Shown here one piece after another: positions 48,801-58,900 of a DNA stretch of 64,000 bases (position 1 is its first letter; each line of letters opens with the position of its first letter). Source of the DNA: Apostichopus japonicus. Taxonomy: Eukaryota; Echinodermata; Holothuroidea; Aspidochirotida; Stichopodidae. The notes under the pieces are model-generated. The model was not told the DNA's origin, ran no database searches, and saw only the letters and a program-made list of their open reading frames with translations. The stretch is from contig NC_092570.1 of NCBI RefSeq assembly GCF_037975245.1, positions 6,429,001 through 6,493,000 of the forward strand, read 5' to 3'. A program made the translations under genes and the position numbers.

Positions 48801-50419
48801 ATGAAGGCCGATTAGCCCCTTTCACAGAAACAAACATGAAATGGGCCAAGAAGCGGGAGCTGGTGGTAGACTTACCTTGGTTACAGAACAACATGTGCCT
48901 TTCAGATCCAAAGAATGGTCAGCACCCTGTGACAGGATCTACCGAGCACTACTGCTTATTCGACAGGCTGCATGAAAATAATTCTAAGAAAGAAGCAGAA
49001 ATTTTGAGAAGAATCACACATGTGCCACAACTAAATGGTTACATCAACACACAAGTTGTTGAGCAGCTACATCAGGAGCTCAACAGGAATAATCATTTTC
49101 TCACACAAATGAATGCAGCGAGACACATTTTTATGTTTCGCAATGCTTTGGATCTCCACAATAATGAACTGAATGAAAAGAAAGCAAGCATGGTACAGCA
49201 AAAGACAGGTTACAATTTACAGTTGAATGCATTTGGGAGAGTGGAGCTTAGTAATCACATTGCAACAACCACTCAAGAGGTCAGATGTTCAAATGTTTTC
49301 CATCAGGCATTTACAGGTGATAACAACTCAGATGTAGAATCTTACAGTGGAGACATACCTTCAGTGACAGGCACAGCAGCTGCACAAGAATCAGTGTCTA
49401 ATCATACATCATCATCAACCTCAGCAAGTACTTCAGCTGACCAACCAAAAGATTCTTCGACTGAAACCTCATCAAAACAACCTTCCCCATCACATATCTC
49501 CCAGTCGCATACCAAAGACAGCTACACGTACACCGTTGAGGCCGATGAACTATCTGTCATAGATTTGACTGGTCCAGAGGCATCTGAGCTTCCAGATGAC
49601 ACAAGTTATCGCAGTGTGTGGATTCCCTCACTGTATCTTACCCAAGTTGAGCTAGGAATTCTAAACAGAAAAGAGTGCTTAACAGACACAGTAATAGAAG
49701 CAGGCCAGATCCTACTTAAGAAGCAGTTCTCATATATCTGCGGTTTACAGCCACCATGCTTGTCTCAGTCGCCATATGGATTTGATGTTCAGCCAGGGGA
49801 ATTTGTCCAAATAATCCACCTTCATTTCCATTGGTTGACATTGTCGACCATTGGGTGTCAACCGTCAGAGATTAACGTCTATGACAGCATGCAGTCCAAC
49901 AATTATTCTCAAGTGTTGAAGAAGACAGCGGCATCATTAATGCTAAGCAAAGAGAACCAGATAAAGTTCAACATCATTAATGTTACGCAGCAGAAGGATG
50001 GCACATCATGTGGAGTTTATGCTTTGGCATTTGCATCAGCGCTGTGTCTGAAAATAGATCCATCAGAACTAATTTTTGATCATGCACGCATGTATTGCGA
50101 TTTGAAAAAATGTCTTGAAATCGGACAAATGGGCTTGATTGGAGCGGATAGAAATCGAAGGAAAATTGTTAAAGTAATCCGATCTTTTACTACGAAGATA
50201 TTCTGTACTTGTAGATGTCCAGACGACGGAAATCTGATGATGGAGTGTATTGCTTGCAAAGAATGGTTCCATGAAGAGTGTGTTGGCCACATACCACTTG
50301 GAAATTTCATCTGCAGACTTTGCCGGAAACGTAGAGTTGATGCAAAAGAAGACAATGCTGTGAAGAAAAGAAGAAAAATTCAAGAGACCAATCAGGAACT
50401 GGACACTCTCAAGAAATAA
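42887..50419 (+). CDS. Zinc finger, transposase-derived (HMGXB3/KDZ-like), Ulp1 protease and PHD-finger protein
   Basis: Exons 42,883-43,004 (start codon 42,887; acceptor CCCCGTAG before it) and 46,287-50,419 (acceptor CTTTCCAG) join in frame into about 1,416 residues. In order: C2H2 fingers at 10-31 and 60-80, further C2H2/C2HC-type fingers at about 94-136 and 226-246, and a cysteine cluster with CSCCRRKQSCLHKC (about 415-428). A second C-x2-C pair of clusters lies at about 521-560. A SAP-like helix pair is at about 753-795. A DDE-like core has candidate acids D652/D654, D858 and E965 and the landmarks VDMPHMVVAH and HPVTGS. A SUMO-interaction motif VIDLT is at 1130-1134. The Ulp1/C48 protease has H1221, D1239, Q1275 and C1281 (DGTSCGVYAL). 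A C4HC3 PHD finger follows at 1348-1385, then a basic nuclear signal KKRRK. The core resembles HMGXB3-like proteins and KDZ/Zisupton transposases. It could be a domesticated nuclear SUMO protease or an intron-bearing transposon gene, since no flanking inverted repeats are visible. The family match is from recall, not a search. Confidence 0.7.
44930..44955 (+). promoter_or_regulatory. Three AGGTCA-type half-sites in DR4 spacing
   Basis: AGGTCA-tttg-GGGTCA-ccag-GGGTCA: three direct half-sites of the nuclear-receptor type, each four bases apart. DR4 spacing is preferred by thyroid-hormone- and LXR-type receptors. They lie in the intron of the zinc finger/Ulp1/PHD gene. The stretch may belong to an interspersed repeat, so a regulatory role is only possible. 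Confidence 0.3.
45365..46015 (+). mobile_element. CR1/Jockey-type LINE, 3' fragment
   Basis: Translation across frameshifts gives the end of a non-LTR reverse transcriptase: KLKKIQNAAARLVTG (45,470-45,513), LHWLPVRDRISYKI (about 45,559-45,600), and YASPVLWNSLPEV (about 45,753-45,790). It ends in an ATAATAATAATTATAG-type tail. It is 5'-truncated and inactive, and sits in the intron of the zinc finger/Ulp1/PHD gene in the same orientation. Confidence 0.85.
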
Positions 50420-50420
50420 A
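50415..50420 (+). other. Poly(A) signal overlapping the stop codon
   Basis: AATAAA spans the TAA stop (50,417-50,419) of the zinc finger/Ulp1/PHD gene. If used, the 3' untranslated region would be only about 15-30 bases. No other AATAAA follows until about 52,946. Confidence 0.4.
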
Positions 50421-51301
50421 ATTGCATACTGTCAACTAAACAGAAGATTGCAGATGTAAACATCGATCAATAGAATTGCATTTGATTCTGTTTTCTCTGA
50501 CCCTTCACAAAACCTTGCTGTTCTGGCCAAGTGGAGATGGGTGGTTCATCTATGCAACGATGATACCCTTGGGGTAGCATTTGTTGACTCCACTTATCCA
50601 GATGATTTTGATTACATTTTTCTGAATGGGGCATCTCTGACTGATAACAAACACATGTACAAAATAATTGTTCACAAGATAGTCCATGCATTTGTGGTGA
50701 TGAATGGATATTTCAATACTACTGCATATGGCAAGCAGTTTTAATGATTTGTAGCTTGCAAGAAACTTCCACTTGATATGACAGACACAATATTGGACCC
50801 CACAATAGTTCTAGGTGCGACCTAAAATGAGGATTGATAGTATCAGTAAGAGGATCAGAACCTTCACTAACATTGGCCACACTTAGTGATGTTGCTGAGG
50901 CTTGTTAACCTAGACCATACAGTATGTTGTGTATTGGTTAGATTGATACAGTAGGTCTGGGAGGAGTGATGGGGGGGGGGGGAGGGAGGAAATTATTGGT
51001 AGTACATATGAGTCTTGTTTGAAATGGACCGTGATGCCATTTGGGAGGTATATAGCCTAGCTAGTACCCAGTAGTGATACAAATATAAGAAATAGTACGC
51101 TATATGAAGGACAAATGAGTGATTGTAGAATGACCAAAGCAGCACAGATTTAAAACCTGATGTTTACTATAAAGTGTTCAAAATGTTAAATACCCTCAAA
51201 TGGATCAAAGTTGGATATCCTGTACCATGACTAATATAAGTTTTCTTGCAACAAATCATTGTACTTGAAGGGGTAACATATTCATGTAATCACAGTATCT
51301 G
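50421..51301. other. Unassigned DNA downstream of the Ulp1/PHD gene
   Basis: Possibly 3' untranslated or intergenic sequence. It contains a G tract near 50,969-50,981. Short open frames on both strands (50,467-50,744) show no domain and no splice context. Confidence 0.4.
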
Positions 51302-52559
51302 CCCATACAAAAAAGTCCTGCAGGAATCCTGCAGGAATCCTATAGGATTCCTGTATATGGAACAGGATTCCTTACAAATGGAGATTGAACTATACACCAC
51401 TAAGTGTTAGAAACTTGATTTATTCATTGTAAAGCAGGATTCCTTTACAAAAATGCATGATTCTTGAATTCACTATAAAAACTCTACCTTCACATGCAAG
51501 CAGAAATCCTTCAGCCACAGTCTGGAATCCTTCATACACATGCAGGATTCTTTCATTTACGTACAAGAATCCTTCATATGCATGCAGGATTCCATGATGC
51601 ATGTACAGGAATCCTTCATAAGCATGCAGGATTCCTTTATTTATGTACACGAGTCCTTCATATGCATGCAGGGTTCCTTAATACACATACAAGAATCCTT
51701 CGTACAAATGTAAGAATCCTTCATTAACCTACAAGAATCCTTCACTCAGCCTATACACATGCAGGAATCCTTCATACACATATAGGGATCCTTTATACTC
51801 ATGATTTTTAAAAGACTGTGCAAGATATTTTACATGATTGTACAGGATTCTGGAGTCAATATGCAGGGATATTAACAGGATTGTGCAGGATTTTTTAAAA
51901 GTGTATGCAAGATAATTTACAGGATCGTACAGGACTTTTAAAAGTTTATGCCCAAATATTACAAGATTTTTACATGAATTTTAAAAAGCTATGCAAGACA
52001 ATATACAGCATTGCACAGGATTATTAAAAGATTTGAAAGATAATATACAGGATAGTACAGGACTTTTAAAAGACTATGCTTGATAATATACAGGATTGTA
52101 CAGGGCTTTTGAAAGATTATTCAAGATAATTTACAGGATTGTACAGGATTTTGAAAGACTCTATGCAAGATAATATACAGGATTGTACAGGACTTTTGAA
52201 AGACTATGCAAGATAATTTACAGGATATAACAGGACTTTTGAGAGACTATGCAAGATACTTTACAGGATTGTAAAGGACTTTTAAAAGTATATGCAAACA
52301 AATTACAAGATTTTACATGAATTTTAAAAGTTTATGAAAAATAATATACAGGATTGTACAGGACTTTTTTGTCATGCATAATCTTTGAATAGTCCTGTAC
52401 AATCCTGCAAATAATCATGCATAGTCCTTTAAAAATCCTGCAAACTTTCCTGTAGGAGTCCTTCATAAATCCTGCAGGATGTGGCCAAATCCTGGCATAA
52501 ATCCTGCAAAAAATCCCACAGGATCCTGCCGGATTTTATGCAGGACTTTTTTGTATGGG
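51302..52559. mobile_element. Inverted-repeat element filled with a ~21-bp minisatellite
   Basis: The ends are a perfect 21-bp inverted repeat starting CCCATACAAAAAAGTCCTGC. The left interior has about 12 units of a 21-bp repeat (GGATTCCTTCATACACATGCA type). The right interior has ~43-bp units (CAGGATTGTACAGGACTTTT plus AAAAGACTATGCAAGATAAT). Near the right end the motif reverses strand (AGTCCTGTACAATCCTGCA), so the element can fold. No coding capacity. I could not define a target duplication. Confidence 0.75.
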
Positions 52560-53338
52560 TGACTGAGTTGCAGGCAGGAAGCAAAATTCACTGAAGGAAT
52601 TAACAGCTAGGTCATGTATTAATTAATAAGAGTAAGGCAAAGTGCATGAAAGGATTTTAACAGATTTTACCAAAAAGATCTAGCCATGGGAGTACAGTGG
52701 GCTACATTTAAATCTCAGCTAAATCAAGACTAATTAACATTTCTACCTTAAAGGGGAATGGGGTGGTAGAAGGAATGAAGGTGAGTGAACTTTTGGCTGT
52801 ACAATTGAGGGACTCCATTATTTTCTCTCTATTTGGCCACCCTAGTTGTAGTAGTACTGAAAAGTACCACTAGTACTGTAGTGTAGGTTGGCTATCACTC
52901 TGTAAATGTTATCAGCTTGCCTGCATGAGTCATTCAATGTATTTTGAATAAAGTTAGTCCAAATTTAGTACTATCCATACAACAAAACGTGATATACATT
53001 GATTACCGGGGCTTAGCAGGCTTCGTGAAACTACACACCACACACTTCTATATAAGGCCAAGAGTAGCTAATCGTTGGTAGCCGCAAAATATCCTGAAGT
53101 ACGAATAAATAGCTGAAGTTGTGACGATAGTACCCCTACAGAATCCATCTCGGCAATCCCGGGCCTAAAAGTCAAAAATTGTGGCCGAAATAACCATTCT
53201 GACCCCAGAAATACTGAAGCGGCAACCTCAAACATGGAACGTCTCCCCTGAAATACAAATTACAACACTAAACCATTAAACTGCTATTTTTATTACCAAA
53301 TTGGCAAAATCAGCAATTTTACCTAAACTGCATTGCCC
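52560..53338. other. Unassigned DNA
   Basis: No gene recognised. AATAAA near 52,946 could serve as a distal poly(A) signal. A TATATAAGG motif is at about 53,050. Confidence 0.35.
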
Positions 53339-53340
53339 TA

Positions 53341-53456
53341 TGGCAAGCCGTTTTAGCATTTACCTCGTTGCTCTACTTAATTGGAACTAAAATAATACTT
53401 AAGTGGAATTAATTCTACCGGTAGAATAGCGAGGTAAATGTTAAAACGGCTTGCCA
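53341..53456. mobile_element. 116-bp TA-flanked MITE (Tc1/mariner-like)
   Basis: The arms TGGCAAGCCGTTTTAGCATT... and ...AATGTTAAAACGGCTTGCCA form a 27-bp inverted repeat with one mismatch, ending at CCTCG. TA flanks both sides (53,339-53,340 and 53,457-53,458), as expected for Tc1/mariner-type elements. No coding capacity. Confidence 0.8.
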
Positions 53457-53458
53457 TA

Positions 53459-54185
53459 TTGCCCACAAAGATTCCAAGTGTTAAAGTTGCCGAGTCCAGG
53501 GCCTTTTCAACATACTAACTCGGGGGGGGGGGGGGGCTTTCAGCCAGTCCCCTCCAATCCCCCATCAGTTGGATCACTCCCCACTCCCAGTAAGACTTTT
53601 TAACCAAATTTTGAGATAAAATGTCAAAATTGTGATATGAACAGTCAACATTTTGAGATAAAAGGTCAACATTTTTAATTTAATGTCAAAATTTAGAGAT
53701 TTGGGAATACTTTCTTTCTCTCCTATGGCCCTATATGAAGACAGAAATTGTCAACGTTTTATTGTGCCTAAAATGTTCTATATAGTTCATATGCTTGGCG
53801 ACACTCGGATTTGTGGTGGCATTCGACTCTGTACCGACGTGTCATGGTCATGATGGTCCTGCTTTTGAGAAATGCCCCCCCCCCACCCCACTAACAATTT
53901 CTTAAAAGGAGGGCCCTGTTTCAGACCCATGTTATTCAGCTGTGCTTGAAAATGTTTGGTCGAACTGTTTTAGTAAAAAGGTTTGCTCTTTCCCAGCTTG
54001 TTTTCCTTTTCTTTTCTTTTTGTTAGTTTTGGCAAACATTCCTAAACGGATTTTTTTAAAGAGCTCTATGGCACTATTTCGAATATGTTTGTGGGAGGTA
54101 TAGTCCTGATAGAGTAAAGAGGTCGTCAATTATAAATCATTTAAAAGATGTTGGCTAAGGTCATTCATAACATTAGTTTTATTAT
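53459..54185. other. Unassigned DNA with short GAGATAAAAGGTCAACATTT repeats
   Basis: A G tract near 53,522-53,537 is followed by two or three loose copies of a ~30-base TTTTGAGATAAAAGGTCAAC motif (53,610-53,700). No gene is seen. Confidence 0.4.
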
Positions 54186-55151
54186 ATTTTATTGATAGCA
54201 CTTGGATCAAACGTTACTGTACGATTTACATGGTCCATGGACAAATTTCTTCGGAACTATAAGAGCTTGAAAAGCAGTTTGTTTCACTGTAACTGCATCA
54301 AAAGCGATATAAGCATTCAAAATAAAGTTGTTAGTCAGGTTGTTAAAGGGTTAGTGTCAAATCTCTTTTTATAATCCAACTGAACATAACGGACCACGGT
54401 AATCAATCTTTGTTTCCTTACATTCGTATCAATGTAAGTTTTTAAATGAAGCTAAAAATGTCAAGTTTGTGAGTGGCCTTCTCGAAGGCCAAGGGAGACC
54501 TTTAACTTTTCACAATGTTTACAGTATATTAAATATGCCAAAGTTTCCTTTTACCATCTATACTGGATTAATTAATGCGATTCCTTTGTACTGGCGTCGA
54601 GAGTATGGTCAGAATTGTAATTTCCACAATTTTAATATGATTGAGCTGGATAACGTCATAAATTCCATCGCTATTTTCCAATGTGTTTATTCTCGATATT
54701 TGGATATAAGAAGATTAGAATAAATTTCACAGTTTACCCTGGGCAACAGAATATTTTCAGTTCAAACCTTTAAATAGAATAATTGGGACCTATAAGATTC
54801 TTCACATATGGGAAAATGAGACTCTCCAAACTGTACCTTTTTTGTGATATTCAGGTTGCAAGTATATATAACATCTGTTCTGGGAGTGTAATGTACCATC
54901 CTCTTTTATTTTAGGAGTTGAGGTGACATGTTCATCAGCAATCCTTATTCACAAAGAAGGATATCCTATTGGTTTTGTTTTTCGTGTTGATGTCATCTCA
55001 CCAATACAATATTCTTATTTTGCATATGAAGCATTTCATTTTCCAATGTAAATTGAACAAGTGTGTTCCTGTAGTAAATGAGTTTCTCTATCAACTTAAA
55101 TTTAAAAGAAAGCGTACAGAAGTACATCGGCACAAAACATTGATATCGTAA
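54186..55151 (+). mobile_element. Decayed L1/Tx1-type LINE ORF2, C-terminal fragment
   Basis: Several frames separated by frameshifts resemble the C-terminal part of an L1/Tx1-type ORF2 protein. They are: KFVSGLLEGQGRPLTFHNVY with NAIPLYWRREYG (about 54,450-54,605); a cysteine-bearing CKYI..HLFWECNV patch (about 54,857-54,900); and ILHMKHFIFQCKLNKCVPVV (about 55,014-55,075). No reverse-transcriptase core remains. The element is inactive. Confidence 0.6.
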
Positions 55152-55905
55152 TATTAATAATAGTAACTTCATGCAGCTTAAACAAGCCTTCGGGACATGC
55201 GATTCCCTCTGCCAGTAATTTTCTTTTATTGATTGTGTTGTTTATTTGAAGCATCTAGTATTAAATTATGATATTGGTTGTTAATTTGAATCCCGAGTTA
55301 TCAAAAATGGAGCCAAAAAGAAGAAGATTTAATTGAGGTTAAATTCATATTCATTCAGAGTTCTTGGAACTGCATGGTTTACTAGAGTTAAAGAGGGGGT
55401 GCACTGTGGTGTAGCAATTTCACTTTGTCATCATTGTTAAGTGATAGTATTCTATTGTTGATTTAACACATTCCATTGACGTTAATGAGTTATGTTCTAA
55501 GTACCTTTTTCAAGCTAGGCCTATATTGCACAAGCACAATTCTGTGAGTTAATCAGTTTGTTATATGTTATCATACAGTGTTGTTCAATCCTCGAAAGTA
55601 AAAGGATTGTGTATAATTCATTCTTGTTCTGTCGAGCTATTATATTCTATTTTTAAGGTATTTTGTTAATTCTAATCGTATAAAGACATATAGCCCCCAT
55701 ATAGATAATTGAGAGTGATGAAGGCTAACAATTTTAATTAACACTGGTCCGATGTCGGTGATAAGTTTTTTAAGAGGAAGGTAAAATAAAGGGACATTTG
55801 ACATGCCGTCTTGTATTTTGACTGAATTCTTATTGTTCTTTCTGTCTTTAATGATTTTGCAATTCAAAAGGGTAAATACAATCTTAAATTTGGTCGAAGT
55901 TATCG
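55152..55905. other. Unassigned AT-rich DNA before the satellite
   Basis: Nothing coding is recognised. Similarity to the satellite begins abruptly near 55,906-55,912. Confidence 0.4.
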
Positions 55906-58900
55906 CGGAACAGAATGTATTTAATAGACTTGACAATAAATATGTAGTCCATTTAGGGTCATACATTATCTCAATAATTGTTAAAAAAAGCTTAAAGTTG
56001 GTCAAATGTCGCAATTTTTATGATTCCATATACTAAAATGCCGTATTGAGCTGCCCTGAGGTGGAGCTGGGTTTTAACCCCGAAAAACACCCTAAATGTG
56101 CATCAATGAAGCTGAAATAAATACATAGTGTATTTAATAGACTTGACAATAAATATGTAGTCCATTTAGGGTCATACATTATCTCAATAATTGTTTAAAA
56201 AAAGCTTAAAGTTGGTCAAATGTCGCAATTTTTATGATTCCATACTAAAATGCCTCATTGAGCTGCCCTGAGGTGGAGCTGGGTTTTAACCCCGAAAAAC
56301 ACCCTAAATGTGCATCAATGAAGCTGAAATAAATACATAGTGTATTTAATAGACTTGACAATAAATATGTAGTCCATTTAGGGTCATACATTATCTCAAT
56401 AATTGTTAAAAAAAGCTTAAAGTTGGTCAAATGTCGCAATTTTTATGATTCCATACTAAAATGCCTCATTGAGCTGCCCTGAGGTGGAGCTGGGTTTTAA
56501 CCCCGAAAAACACCCTAAATGTGCATCAATGAAGCTGAAATAAATACATAGTGTATTTAATAGACTTGACAATAAATATGTAGTCCATTTAGGGTCATAC
56601 ATTATCTCAATAATTGTTAAAAAAAGCTTAAAGTTGGTCAAATGTCGCAATTTTTATGATTCCATACTAAAATGCCGTATTGAGCTGCCTTGAGGTGGAG
56701 CTGGGTTTTAACCCCGAAAAACACCCTAAATGTGCATCAATGAAGCTGAAATAAATACATGATGTATTTAACAGACTCGACAATAAATATGTAGTCCATT
56801 TAGGGTCATACATTATCTCAATAATTGTTAAAAAAAAGCTTAAAGTTGGTCAAATGTCGCAATTTTTATGATTCCATACTAAAATGCCTCATTGAGCTGC
56901 CCTGAGGTGGAGCTGGGTTTTAACCCCGAAAAACACCCTAAATGTGCATCAATGAAGCTGAAATAAATACATGATGTATTTAATAGACTTGACAATAAAT
57001 ATGTAGTCCATTTAGGGTCATACATTATCTCAATAATTGTTAAAAAAGCTTAAAGTTGGTCAAATGTCGCAATTTTTACGATTCCATATACTAAAATGCC
57101 GTATTGAGCTGCCCTGAGGTGGAGCTGGGTTTTAACCCCGAAAAACACCCTAAATGTGCATCAATGAAGCTGAAATAAATACATGATGTATTTAACAGAC
57201 TCGACAATAAATATGTAGTCCATTTAGGGTCATACATTATCTCAATAATTGTTAAAAAAAGCTTAAAGTTGGTCAAATGTCGCAATTTTTATGATTCCAT
57301 ATACTAAAATGCCGTATTGAGCTGCCCTGAGGTGGAGCTGGGTTTTAACCCCGAAAAACACCCTAAATGTGCATCAATGAAGCTGAAATAAATACATAGT
57401 GTATTTAATAGACTTGACAATAAATATGTAGTCCATTTAGGGTCATACATTATCTCAATAATTGTTAAAAAAAAGCTTAAAGTTGGACCAATGTCGCAAT
57501 TTTTATGATTCCATACTAAAATGCCTCATTGAGCTGCCCTGAGGTGGAGCTGGGTTTTAACCCCGAAAAACACCCTAAATGTGCATCAATGAAGCTGAAA
57601 TAAATACATGATGTATTTAACAGACTCGACAATAAATATGTAGTCCATTTAGGGTCATACATTATCTCAATAATTGTTAAAAAAAAGCTTAAAGTTAGTC
57701 AAATGTCGCATTTTTTATGATTCCACACTAAAACGGCGTATTGAGCTGCCCTGAGGTGGAGCTGGGTTTTAACCCCGAAAAACACCCTAAATGTGCATCA
57801 ATGAAGCTGAAATAAATACATGATGTATTTAACAGACTCGAAAATAAATATGTAGTCCATTTAGGGTCATACATTATCTCAATAATTGTTAAAAAAAGCT
57901 TAAAGTTGGTCATAAGTCGCATTTTTATGATTCCATACTAAAATGCCGTATTGAGCTGCCCTGAGGTGGAGCTAGATTTTAACCCCGAAAAACACCCTAA
58001 ATGTGCATCAATGAAGCTGAAATAAATACATAGTGTATTTAATAGACTTGACAATAAATATGTAGTCCATTTAGGGTCATACATTATCTCAATAATTGTT
58101 AAAAAAAGCTTAAAGTTGGTCAAATGTCGCAATTTTTACGATTCCATACTAAAATGCCGTATTGAGCTGCCCTGAGGTGGAGCTGGGTTTTAACCCCGAA
58201 AAACACCCTAAATGTGCATCAATGAAGCTGAAATAAATACATAGTGTATTTAATAGACTAGACAATAAATATGTAGTCCATTTAGGGTCATACATTATCT
58301 CAATAATTGTTAAAAAAAAGCTTAAAGTTGGTCAAATGTCGCATTTTTATGATTCCATACTAAAATGCCGTATTGAGCTGCCCTGAGGTGGAGCTGGGTT
58401 TTAACCCCGAAAAACACCCTAAATGTGCATCAATGAAGCTGAAATAAATACATGATGTATTTAACAGACTCGAAAATAAATATGTAGTCCATTTAGGGTC
58501 ATACATTATCTCAATAATTGTTAAAAAAAGCTTAAAGTTAGTCAAATGTCGCATTTTTTATGATTCCACACTAAAATGCCGTATTGAGCTGCCCTGAGGT
58601 GGAGCTGGGTTTTAACCCCGAAAAACACCCTAAATGTGCATCAATGAAGCTGAAATAAATACATGATGTATTTAATAGACTTGACAATAAATATGTAGTC
58701 CATTTAGGGTCATACATTATCTCAATAATTGTTAAAAAAAAAGCTTAAATTTGGTCAAATGTCGCATTTTTATGATTCCTTACTAAAATGCCGTATTGAG
58801 CTGCCCTGAGGTGGAGCTAGATTTTAACCCCGAAAAACACCCTAAATGTGCATCAATGAAGCTGAAATAAATACATAGTGTATTTAATAGACTTGACAAT

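Noticed and set aside
50541-50744. 67-residue open frame after the Ulp1/PHD gene
   Set aside because: No recognisable domain, it overlaps a similar-length frame on the other strand, and it lies in probable 3' flank.
51494-51727. Open frame with repeated HMHAGF motifs
   Set aside because: It is a 21-bp (seven-codon) minisatellite read in frame, so any frame without a stop stays open. It lies inside a non-coding inverted-repeat element.
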